From: JAXDBV01 sp034678415
GTDB lineage: Bacteria; Bacteroidota; Bacteroidia; Bacteroidales; VadinHA17
NCBI GenBank assembly: GCA_034678415.1
Contig: JAXDBV010000288.1
Coordinates: forward strand, 1 to 30,277
DNA length: 30,277 nt
Direction: 5' to 3'
Made by a program: the position numbers and the translations under genes. Below the pieces are notes generated by a model. That model saw nothing but the letters and a program-made list of their open reading frames with translations. It was not told the DNA's origin and ran no database searches. Position 1 is the first letter of the stretch, and every line of letters starts with the position of its first letter. Below, piece after piece: positions 15,881 to 24,200 of this stretch.

Positions 15881-17137
15881 CTATTTGAACATCAGTTTAT
15901 CGGCATCACCAAACGTATCATAATTGGAGACAATCACTTTTTCACCCGGTTCAAGACCCTCCAGCACTTCATAATACATGGGATTCATGCTGCCCAGGCG
16001 TATATTTCTTTTATAGGCATATTTGCCGGATTCATCAACTACATAAACCCACTGTCCGCCGGTACTCTGGAAAAAACCGCCACGGGGGATCAGGACAGCC
16101 GTTCTCGACTGTCCGAGTTCCAGGCGTATTCTTGATGTCTGTCCGATCCGTATTTTTTCGGGCACGGTGTCACGGAATTCCATATCCACGCCAAAGCGTC
16201 CGGCCCGGACTTCAGGGTAGATCTTCGTGGTTACCGCCTTGTATATTTTCCCGGAGAAGTCACATTCACCAACAAGGCCCCTGGTGACGCGCGATATGTA
16301 ATATTCATCCACATCCACCCGGAGCTTGTATGAATCAAGGATATTTATTTGCCCGATCCGCTGCCCAACAGCAATAACCTGTCCTTCCTCCAGGTTCAGT
16401 GAAGCCAGTTCACCGTCCACGGGTGCACGGTAGTTCAGGCTTTCAAGCCTCGACTGAACGATCTCAAGATTATCCTGCATCCGCTTCAGGGACCTCTCCA
16501 GGGAAGCGATCTGGATACTCCTGAAGATGGAATCCTGTTTCAGGTTCTGTTCCAACAATACCAGCTGTTCCTTCGTCAGCTCATATTCTTCCTCCGACAG
16601 CTTGAACTCCTCCTCGGAGAGATGTTTCTCCGCGAACAAGATCTTGTTTCGATCAAACGCCCTCTGTTTTTGCAGCAAGAGATAACGGTTCTGCAGTAAC
16701 TGACTCTTGGCGTTCAGTGTCTGCTGCTCCATCAGTAACCGCGACTGCCTCACCTCGTTTGATATTCTTGAAACATTCGCCTCAAAATCAGAAATCGCAA
16801 GAACCAGCTGTGTGTTGCTAAGTTTTACAATAATATCACCCTTATTCACCATGTTGCCTTCTTCGATCAGTATCTTCTCCACCCTGCTTCCTCCTTCTGT
16901 GGCATCAAGGTAAATGGTTTTGTTTGGTTCAACCGTTCCAATAACAGCTATGTAATCCTTGAACAGATCCTCAGTTACGGTATCTATGGTCAGCTTATCC
17001 TCATCCACATTGAGCTTTGAACTTTTATCGCCAAAGATGATTCCAAGTACTACCAGAAGTAAGACGATACCGATAATGTATAGCCACAGATATTTTTTGC
17101 TTAAATACTTGTGTTTTCTTTCTATTATCCTGTCCAT
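15881..17137 (-). CDS. HlyD/MacA-like periplasmic adaptor (membrane fusion protein)
   Basis: 418 residues. A single N-terminal membrane helix (about 17-36, LWLYIIGIVLLLVVLGIIFG) is preceded by basic residues, so the protein is anchored in the inner membrane. It then has a lipoyl/barrel-sandwich half (TVEPNKTIYLDATEGG, EEGNMVNKGDIIVKLSNTQL), a long coiled-coil hairpin rich in Q, E and L (about 115-235), the second lipoyl half (NYRAPVDGELASLNLEEGQV), a beta-barrel domain and a membrane-proximal C-terminal domain (LEGLEPGEKVIVSNYD). It would bridge an inner-membrane transporter to TolC. First gene of the operon; a sigma-54-like promoter lies 37 bp upstream, and the gene is divergent from the sigma-54 regulator. 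Confidence 0.94.
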   Translation of the reverse strand: MDRIIERKHKYLSKKYLWLYIIGIVLLLVVLGIIFGDKSSKLNVDEDKLTIDTVTEDLFKDYIAVIGTVEPNKTIYLDATEGGSRVEKILIEEGNMVNKGDIIVKLSNTQLVLAISDFEANVSRISNEVRQSRLLMEQQTLNAKSQLLQNRYLLLQKQRAFDRNKILFAEKHLSEEEFKLSEEEYELTKEQLVLLEQNLKQDSIFRSIQIASLERSLKRMQDNLEIVQSRLESLNYRAPVDGELASLNLEEGQVIAVGQRIGQINILDSYKLRVDVDEYYISRVTRGLVGECDFSGKIYKAVTTKIYPEVRAGRFGVDMEFRDTVPEKIRIGQTSRIRLELGQSRTAVLIPRGGFFQSTGGQWVYVVDESGKYAYKRNIRLGSMNPMYYEVLEGLEPGEKVIVSNYDTFGDADKLMFK

Positions 17138-17173
17138 TATTTGGATTCCATTGTTTCTGATCTATACAGGTTT

Positions 17174-17190
17174 ACATTAATTGTGCCAAA
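17174..17190 (-). promoter_or_regulatory. Sigma-54 (-24/-12) type promoter of the efflux operon
   Basis: Minus strand: TTTGGCAC-AATTA-ATGT. The -24 part (TGGCAC, 17188-17183) is perfect. At the correct distance the -12 dinucleotide is GT instead of GC (17175-17174). The predicted start is near 17162, 25 nt before ATG 17137. The adjacent divergent gene encodes a sigma-54-dependent activator, which strongly supports the call. Confidence 0.6.
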
Positions 17191-17253
17191 CGGGATATTC
17201 TGCTGTCATTCAATCACATCTGTGCATATATTCCGGTTTTTATGTCCAAGATG

Positions 17254-17291
17254 TGTACGATTACGAAACAGATGGAGTACGAAATCGTACA
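17254..17291. promoter_or_regulatory. Inverted-repeat operator, candidate activator-binding site
   Basis: TGTACGATTACG (17254-17265) is repeated in inverted orientation as CGAAATCGTACA (17280-17291) with one mismatch. The right arm is part of a complete short palindrome, GTACGA-AA-TCGTAC (17277-17290). The site lies about 90-130 bp upstream of the predicted sigma-54 start and 60-97 bp before the regulator ATG. That is the usual enhancer position for an NtrC-type activator, and it would also allow autoregulation. Confidence 0.6.
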
Positions 17292-17350
17292 TTAAAAAAA
17301 GTTGTACTTTTATATCGGTTAACCAAGGAAACAAGCAAAAACTGTATACC

Positions 17351-18727
17351 ATGAGTCAGAACAATGGAAAGATACTGGCGGTTGACGACAATGAAGATAT
17401 TCTGTTTGCCCTGAAGTTGTTGTTAAAGCCGCATGTTGAGCTGATTGAGACGATTCATACTCCTGAGCGTATTCCTGAGTTCATGGCAAGGAATACCTAT
17501 GATGTTATTTTGCTGGATATGAATTTCACGAAAGATGCCATCAGCGGTCAGGAGGGATTCCACTGGCTGGAGAAGATTCTGGAGATTGATCCTCAGGCGG
17601 TGGTGGTGTTCATCACAGCCTATGGCGATGCAGAAAAAGCCGTGAAGGCGATCAAGGCGGGGGCTACCGATTTTATTCTCAAACCCTGGCAGAATGAGAA
17701 ACTGCTGGCAACGATCTCCTCATCCATCAAACTGAGCCGGTCAAGAAGGGAGACCGAGTCCCTGCGGATCAAACAGAAGGAGATCAGCGCCGTATTTGAT
17801 CAGCCTTTTCACGACTTCATCGGATCGTCGGAGGAGATGAAGAAAGTATTTGCCACTATTCAAAAGGTGGCAAAGACCGATGCCAATGTGCTCATCCTGG
17901 GAGAGAACGGTACAGGCAAAGAGCTGGTAGCCAGGGCTCTCCACAGGGACTCGCTCCGCAAGGATGAGATATTCATCAGCGTGGATCTGGGATCTATCAG
18001 TGAGACACTCTTTGAGAGCGAACTGTTCGGCCATGAAAAAGGCGCCTTTACCGACGCGAAGAAAGAAAAAGCCGGACGCTTTGAGATCGCCTCTGCCGGT
18101 ACCCTGTTTCTCGACGAGATAGGAAATCTTTCGCTGCCCCTCCAGACAAAGCTCCTGACAGCTATTGAACGCCGGGAAGTGATCAGGGTGGGATCGAACA
18201 AGCCAATTCCCATTGATGTGAGGCTCATCTGTGCCACCAATACCGACATCCATCAGATGGTACAGGAGAACCGCTTCCGCCAGGACCTGCTTTACAGGAT
18301 CAATACGGTGGAGATCCACCTGCCCCCGTTACGCGAAAGAAACAGCGACATACCGCTACTGGCTAACCATTTCCTCAAAATCTACACCAAGAAATACAAG
18401 AAATCCATACGGGGTATCAGCGCCGGAGCCATCAAGGTGATCAACCAGTATCCCTGGCCAGGAAATGTGCGCGAGCTTCAGCATGCCATCGAGAGAGCCG
18501 TGATCATGAGCGACTCAGACACGCTCCAACCCGAAGATTTCCTGCTGTCGCAACCATCCGGAAAGATGGGAGAACTGGAACTGGAGACATACAACCTTGA
18601 TGAGATTGAAAAAAACGTGATCGCCAAAGTGCTGAAGGTTCACCAGGGTAATATCACACAGGCCGCTGCCGATCTTGGACTGACGCGAACATCCCTCTAC
18701 AGGAGAATGGAAAAACATGGTTTATAA
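17351..18727 (+). CDS. Sigma-54-dependent response regulator (NtrC family)
   Basis: 458 residues from ATG 17351; the open frame extends further upstream but covers the regulatory region. Receiver domain 1-130: acidic VDDNED, phosphoacceptor Asp56 in LLDMNF, Thr in ITAYGD, Lys in ILKPW. AAA+ domain about 155-385: Walker A GENGTGKE from Gly184, sigma-54-contact loop GAFTDA at 231-236 (a variant of GAFTGA), Walker B GTLFLDEIG, and the arginine-finger region FRQDLLYRINTVEIHLPPLRER. C-terminal Fis-type HTH: GNITQAAADLGLTRTSLYRR. It activates sigma-54 promoters when phosphorylated, presumably by the kinase whose start overlaps its 3' end by 11 bp. The divergent efflux operon is the obvious target. 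Confidence 0.96.
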   Translation: MSQNNGKILAVDDNEDILFALKLLLKPHVELIETIHTPERIPEFMARNTYDVILLDMNFTKDAISGQEGFHWLEKILEIDPQAVVVFITAYGDAEKAVKAIKAGATDFILKPWQNEKLLATISSSIKLSRSRRETESLRIKQKEISAVFDQPFHDFIGSSEEMKKVFATIQKVAKTDANVLILGENGTGKELVARALHRDSLRKDEIFISVDLGSISETLFESELFGHEKGAFTDAKKEKAGRFEIASAGTLFLDEIGNLSLPLQTKLLTAIERREVIRVGSNKPIPIDVRLICATNTDIHQMVQENRFRQDLLYRINTVEIHLPPLRERNSDIPLLANHFLKIYTKKYKKSIRGISAGAIKVINQYPWPGNVRELQHAIERAVIMSDSDTLQPEDFLLSQPSGKMGELELETYNLDEIEKNVIAKVLKVHQGNITQAAADLGLTRTSLYRRMEKHGL

Positions 18728-20069
18728 AAAATTCCGCCTGACAGTTATCATCCGGATACTGCTGCTGTCCGGCTCTGTTTTCCTGTTTTTCTTCACCCTG
18801 ACGGAAAAACTGAGCATCACTGCCATGCTGATCGGTATTCTAATCATTATCCAGGTGTATGCACTCTTCCATTATGTCGACAAGACAAACCGTGACCTGG
18901 CCAACTTCCTGGAATCGATACGATTCTCGGAATTCACGCGTTCATTCAAGGCCGAAGGCCTCGGTTCTTCGTTCGACGAACTGAGCAACGCCTTCAACGC
19001 AGTGATAAAGGACTTCCAGCTGATACGGTCTCAAAGGGAAGAACACTACCAATACCTCCAGAGCATCGTCCAGAATATTGATATCAGTATCATTGCCTAT
19101 ACCAGAGACGGTGTGGTGGAGATGATAAATAAAGCGGCCAAAAGCCTGTTCCAGATCAGCTCTCTGAAAAACATCAATGGCCTGCAGCCGATCAGCGGGG
19201 AGCTGGTTGCTATCCTGATGAACCTGAAACCGGGCGAAAGCAAACTGATCAAAGTTCAACAGGAAGATGATATCCTCCAGCTGGCAGTACAGGGTACAGA
19301 ATTCAGGATCCATAACAAGGTCATCATGCTCACCACCATCAAAAACATCCAGAATGTTCTGGAAGAACAGGAGACAGAGGCATGGCAGAAGCTGATCCGT
19401 GTACTGACACATGAAATCATGAACTCCATCACCCCTATAGCCTCCCTTTCATCCACCCTCGACCTGATACTGAAGGGGATTAAAAACGATACGCCAAATC
19501 AAACCAAAATTGATGATGATACTGTGGATGAGATACAAAAGGCTTTGCATACGATCAACAAAAGAAGCACCGGATTGCTGCATTTCGTAAACACCTACAG
19601 AAACCTGACCCGGATACCACAACCAAACTTTAAAGTGATACCGGTGAAGAATATTTTCAGGAATATCCAATTGCTGATGGAGGAAGAGATTAAACAGTCA
19701 AATATACAATACGAAACAAGCGTTATGCCTGACGATCTGATCCTATCTGCCGATGAGGAACTGATCGAACAGGTGCTTATCAACCTTTTAAAAAATTCAA
19801 TACATGCCGTCGATGGAAGGCCCTATGCCAGGATCCAGATGAAGGCATTCATCAATAAAAGAGGAAGGATCACAATGCAGGTGATCGATAACGGCCCGGG
19901 AATCCTGAAAGAAGTGCTGGACAAGATTTTCATTCCCTTCTTCACAACAAAGCCCAAGGGTTCAGGAATCGGGCTGAGCCTCTCAAAACAAATCCTGCAC
20001 CTCCATGGTGGAACAATCACCGTCCACTCCATACCCGAGAAAGAAACTACCTTCACCCTGACATTCTGA
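18717..20069 (+). CDS. Membrane sensor histidine kinase, NtrB-like
   Basis: 450 residues. Two N-terminal membrane helices (about 9-26 and 33-51) with almost no periplasmic loop, then a HAMP-like/linker segment, a PAS domain (about 115-220, YLQSIVQNIDISIIAYTRDG), a phosphoacceptor region with His232 in LTHEIMNSITPI, and an ATPase domain with N box LINLLKNSIHAV, DNGPGI, and GSGIGLSLSKQ. The lack of a sizeable external domain suggests sensing within the membrane or in the cytosol, as in cell-envelope or antimicrobial stress kinases. It is translationally coupled to the regulator (11-bp overlap), so this is a cognate pair. The signal is unknown. Confidence 0.95.
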   Translation: MVYKKFRLTVIIRILLLSGSVFLFFFTLTEKLSITAMLIGILIIIQVYALFHYVDKTNRDLANFLESIRFSEFTRSFKAEGLGSSFDELSNAFNAVIKDFQLIRSQREEHYQYLQSIVQNIDISIIAYTRDGVVEMINKAAKSLFQISSLKNINGLQPISGELVAILMNLKPGESKLIKVQQEDDILQLAVQGTEFRIHNKVIMLTTIKNIQNVLEEQETEAWQKLIRVLTHEIMNSITPIASLSSTLDLILKGIKNDTPNQTKIDDDTVDEIQKALHTINKRSTGLLHFVNTYRNLTRIPQPNFKVIPVKNIFRNIQLLMEEEIKQSNIQYETSVMPDDLILSADEELIEQVLINLLKNSIHAVDGRPYARIQMKAFINKRGRITMQVIDNGPGILKEVLDKIFIPFFTTKPKGSGIGLSLSKQILHLHGGTITVHSIPEKETTFTLTF

Positions 20070-20259
20070 ACTTTCCAACTCATTTTCGTTTAAAAAAATA
20101 TTAATATTATTAACATTATATTCTATATTGTTAATTATATATTCGATTATATTAAGTACTTATTTAATATTATTAATATAAATAACAAAATATTACACGG
20201 GCTACATCACTATAAAATATTAATAATACAGCCTGAGCAACGTTGCGGTGAAATTTGGA
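20070..20259. other. Very AT-rich spacer between convergent genes
   Basis: This 190-bp spacer separates the ends of the kinase and the PorP/SprF gene. About 20090-20230 is nearly pure A/T with short repeated blocks of the type AATATTATTAA. No coding frame, GC-rich terminator stem or promoter is supported. Whether it acts as a bidirectional termination zone cannot be told from sequence alone. Confidence 0.6.
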
Positions 20260-21249
20260 TTAATATCGTTGAATCCAGCGGTATCGCCTTGCATTATCAC
20301 CGAATTTGGCGGCCAGCATGAATTCGTGTGAACCAAAGCTGTGCTTGCGGATACTGCTGGTTGAATAGTCAAAGGCATACCCCAGGTAGTACTGGTCAAA
20401 CTTAACTCCTGCCATTAACACCAGGGCATCGCCGGTTCTGTAGGACAGGCCCGCCCAATAGTCATCCCTGTAATACACCCTGGTATTGAAATCAACCTGC
20501 AACTGCCGCAGGTTCTGGGTGGTGGTTTTAATAAGTATTGTCGGCTGAATGGAAACGTTTTCCGATACATCGAAACTATACCCTCCCATCAGGTAATAAT
20601 GCCTCAGCAGTTTGTAATTTTCATAATTACTTTTTCCAAACTTCAGGGATGATTGCAATAGCTGGTTGACAGAGAATCCAGCAAAGTAGTTGCGAGCCGT
20701 GAGCAGTGTCCCGAAGTTGAAATCGGGGATGAACAGTACCTTATCGGAACCGCTGATCAGGGGATCGGTCTCATCATGCAGAATGATATCATCCTCGTTT
20801 ATTCTGAACTGGTACCCGAGGGCTGACAAGCCAAACGACAGTTGCTGCTTACTCATCTGGATGTGGTAGGCATATGTGACCTGTCCTCCCGTTCTGTTCG
20901 TGATACCGTTCTGATCCGTGAAGAGATATCCTCCCACACCCACTCTGCCACTGCGTGACGGCCGGCGTATTTTTCTCCTGACAGTGGTCGATTTGGAGAT
21001 ATAGCTTTTTCTCAAGATCCTTGTCTCACCACTCAATGCATGTGTTTTTGGTGCACCGGCGAATCCAACCCACTGCTCGCGGGCAGTAAGGTTGAAGGAT
21101 GTATAACCCTCACTGCCTGCCATGGCAGGATTTAAAAGAAAGCCGTTTAGCATGTACTGGCTATACTGCGGCAGTTGCTGTCCCTGTATAATATTTACAT
21201 GCATCAACACCAGGGAAAAGACCAGCGTTATCGTATACAGTTTCTTCAT
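20260..21249 (-). CDS. PorP/SprF family type IX secretion membrane protein
   Basis: 329 residues. The signal peptide is followed by the family hallmark QLPQYSQYMLNGFLLNPAMAGSEGY, split here as QLPQYSQYMLNGF plus LLNPAMAGSEGY. A series of outer-membrane beta strands follows (FSVNQLLQSSLKFG, YYLMGGYSFDVSENVSIQPT, DYWAGLSYRTGDALVLMAGV, YLGYAFDYSTSS). Members are outer-membrane proteins needed for export or attachment of particular T9SS adhesins; in Flavobacterium sprF lies beside sprB. Here the gene starts 38 bp after the end of the giant SprB-repeat adhesin, so the two form an operon and this protein is the probable dedicated partner of that adhesin. Confidence 0.95.
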   Translation of the reverse strand: MKKLYTITLVFSLVLMHVNIIQGQQLPQYSQYMLNGFLLNPAMAGSEGYTSFNLTAREQWVGFAGAPKTHALSGETRILRKSYISKSTTVRRKIRRPSRSGRVGVGGYLFTDQNGITNRTGGQVTYAYHIQMSKQQLSFGLSALGYQFRINEDDIILHDETDPLISGSDKVLFIPDFNFGTLLTARNYFAGFSVNQLLQSSLKFGKSNYENYKLLRHYYLMGGYSFDVSENVSIQPTILIKTTTQNLRQLQVDFNTRVYYRDDYWAGLSYRTGDALVLMAGVKFDQYYLGYAFDYSTSSIRKHSFGSHEFMLAAKFGDNARRYRWIQRY

Positions 21250-21287
21250 GTTGCCAAATATTCTATTACTGAGATAGTATCCTCATA

Positions 21288-24200
21288 TTACCTGATGATG
21301 GTCACGCTTCCTGTTAATGGCTTCTCACCATTATGCAGGTCAATAATATAATGGTATGAATCCATGGGTAATGGTTTTCCCTTATGGGTACCGTCCCATG
21401 AATTATCATAGCCCGATGTTCTGTAGTATACCTGTTCACCCCACCGGTTGAAGATGGATACTGATGCATCCGGGTAATATTGGATATTATCGATGATCCA
21501 GGTATCATTATAGCTGTCGTTATTGGGAGTAATAACGGTAGGGATAATCAGGCATGTCGTCCTCACATAGGGAAGTACCACCTGTACCACCATCTCGCAG
21601 TTATTGGCATCGGTAACGGTAGCCTGATAATTTCCAGCCAGCAGGTCAGTGATGTCCTCCGTGGCGGCACCATCGGACCATGCAACGGTATACGGGGCTG
21701 TGCCGCCGGTAATGACCAGGTCGATGGCTCCGTTCGGTATGGTAGGGCAGGCAGCTGGTGTAAGGATCGTGTCGAAGGCCAGTTCTTCCGGCTGGTAAAT
21801 CGTAAAGTTGACCTGTTCCATGCAATTATTATCGTCCGTTACTGTCACGCTGTGGTCTCCTGCCGCCAGGTTCGTAACGGCTGCCGTTGTTTGTCCTCCA
21901 GACCATAAGTAAGAATATAATCCGGTACCACCGGTGGCGGTGACCGATGCCTGGCCATTGTTACCTCCATGGCACAATACATCCACTGTTGTAACCAGTG
22001 CCGTAAGGTCTGCCGGTTCAATAATGGTTACCGGCACATCGAGGAGGCATCCATGGGCATCCCTTATGGTAACGGTATGATTGCCTCCCGCAAGTGCGGT
22101 AAACAGCCCGTCACCCTGCCATGCTAATCCACCATCAATGCTGTATTCATATGGTGAAGTGCCGGTACCGGTGGTTGCTTCGACAGTAACGGTTCCGTCG
22201 GTCAGGCCGAAACAGGTAATATCCGTCTGTGATAAAATTGATCCGTCCAGGGGTGTCACCGGTTGAGTAATGGTAACAGGTATATCGGTAGTACAACCGT
22301 TTAGATCCACTATCGTGATGTAATGGTTGCCGGCCGCCAGCCCGCCGTAGGTGCCGTTATCCTGCAGTGCACCACCGTCCAGGCTGTACAGGAACGGCGG
22401 CATGCCTCCGCTTCCTTCCACAGTGACACTGCCGGTTGCCTCGCCGTGGCATGCCACATCGGTCTGAGCAGTGATCAGCCCTGTTGGGGCGGGATTCACG
22501 GCAGTGATGACTGGTGTGCTGACACCACTGCATCCCAGTGGATCCACCACGTAGACACTTACCGCATCGCCATTTGCCAGGCTGTTCGTAGTGTATGTAT
22601 TTTCAGCTCCAGGTCCCTGAACCGGTGTTCCATTCAGGAGGAATTCATATAACACACCGCCGGATGCCGTGAAAGTGACGCTCTCACCTGAACAGATTAT
22701 ATTATCGGCATCTGAAGAGCTTATTAACGGCGACAACGGAGGATTCACCACAACGGTAAACGTGCCGGGATTCAGACTAACCCCGCAGGGATTGAGAGCG
22801 GTGACCCTGACGTCACCATCGACGGCGCCAAGTGTATAGTCCACGGTGATTATGGTATCGTTTGTCGGGCCAGTAATAACCGCACCCGGTGGCACCGTCC
22901 AGGCGTAAGCCGTTGCACGTGCCACACGGTTGGTCCGGTAGGTAACTCCCGTCATCCCCTGACATACCGGATTTATGCTCGCAATGACCTGTCCCGGATC
23001 GTCGGGTATGGTGTTCAGTGTGACAGTAAAACTACATTGGGAGGTATTGCCTGACATATCCTCCGCATTCCATGTAATAACCGTTCCGTCTATCACCTGT
23101 TCACCGGCCAGGGTAGCGGTTCCATTTATACTATTGGCAATTACAACACCGGAGCAGTTATCTGTTGCCGATACCGGGTCAAATTCCGCACCTGTAATTG
23201 TATAATAACATTGTTCATAATCAGCATCGCGTATCTGATCAGGCGGACAGATGAGAGCGGGAGGCTGGTTATCGCCCAGCACGGTGACATTGAAAGAGCA
23301 AAAACTGGAATTACCCTGTCCATCGGTGGCACTATATGAAATGGTTGTAGTACCTTCCGGGAAGAGATCACCGTTGTTGAGTCCTGTGGCATCGGTTCTG
23401 GTAATGGTAACCACACCACAATTATCGCTGGCTGTAGGTTCAGACCAACTCACTGTTGCACCGCATGCCAAGGGATCCATGGATAATGGACCCAGGTCAC
23501 CGGGACAATCATTAAAAACGGGTAATTCATTATCCGTCACTGTAACCGTCATTGAACACGTGGCGATGTTATTATTCACATCTGTCACCGTCCAGACAAC
23601 CGTTGTAATCCCTCCCGGGTAATCCCCCGATGCATCATTAGTACCATTGAAATCATTCACTATGGATAGTATTCCGCAATTATCTCCTGTCACTGGCGCA
23701 GGCATAGTTATGCCGGCCGTGCATGAGCCGGGATCAACAACCTGATTAATATTTCCCGGACATGAGATGGTCGGTAATATATTATCCTCAAGTGTTATAT
23801 CAAATGTACACTGGCCGGTATTCCCGTTCCCGTCATCCGTCGTCAGCGTGATCGTCTGTACCGTCCCGTGGCCGCTGATCACCGTACCCGCCGCCGGTAA
23901 CTGGGTGATGGCCGGTGCTGCCGTGCAGTTGTCCGTCGCCGTGGCCAGTGTCGTGTAATCCGGAAGAGTGAAGTCGCACCCTGCATCAACGTATTCTGTC
24001 CGGTCGCCAGGACAGGTGATCACCGGATCTGTATTATCATTCAGCGTGACATCAAAGGTACAATCGGTGGTGTTACCGTTCCCGTCATCCGCCGTAAGCG
24101 TGATCGTCTGTACCGTCCCGTGGCCGCTGATCACCGTACCCGCCGCCGGCGACTGGGTGATGGCCGGCACTGCCGTGCAGTTGTCCGTCGCCGTGGCCAG

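Noticed and set aside
17111..17350. N-terminal extension of the sigma-54 regulator from an upstream start at 17111
   Set aside because: The extension would run across the divergent promoter and operator and overlap the adaptor gene. The receiver domain starts normally at ATG 17351.
20237..20246. Palindrome GCAACGTTGC next to the end of the PorP/SprF gene as a terminator or operator
   Set aside because: Ten bases without a loop do not make a transcription terminator, and there is no T tract. Chance occurrence is plausible.
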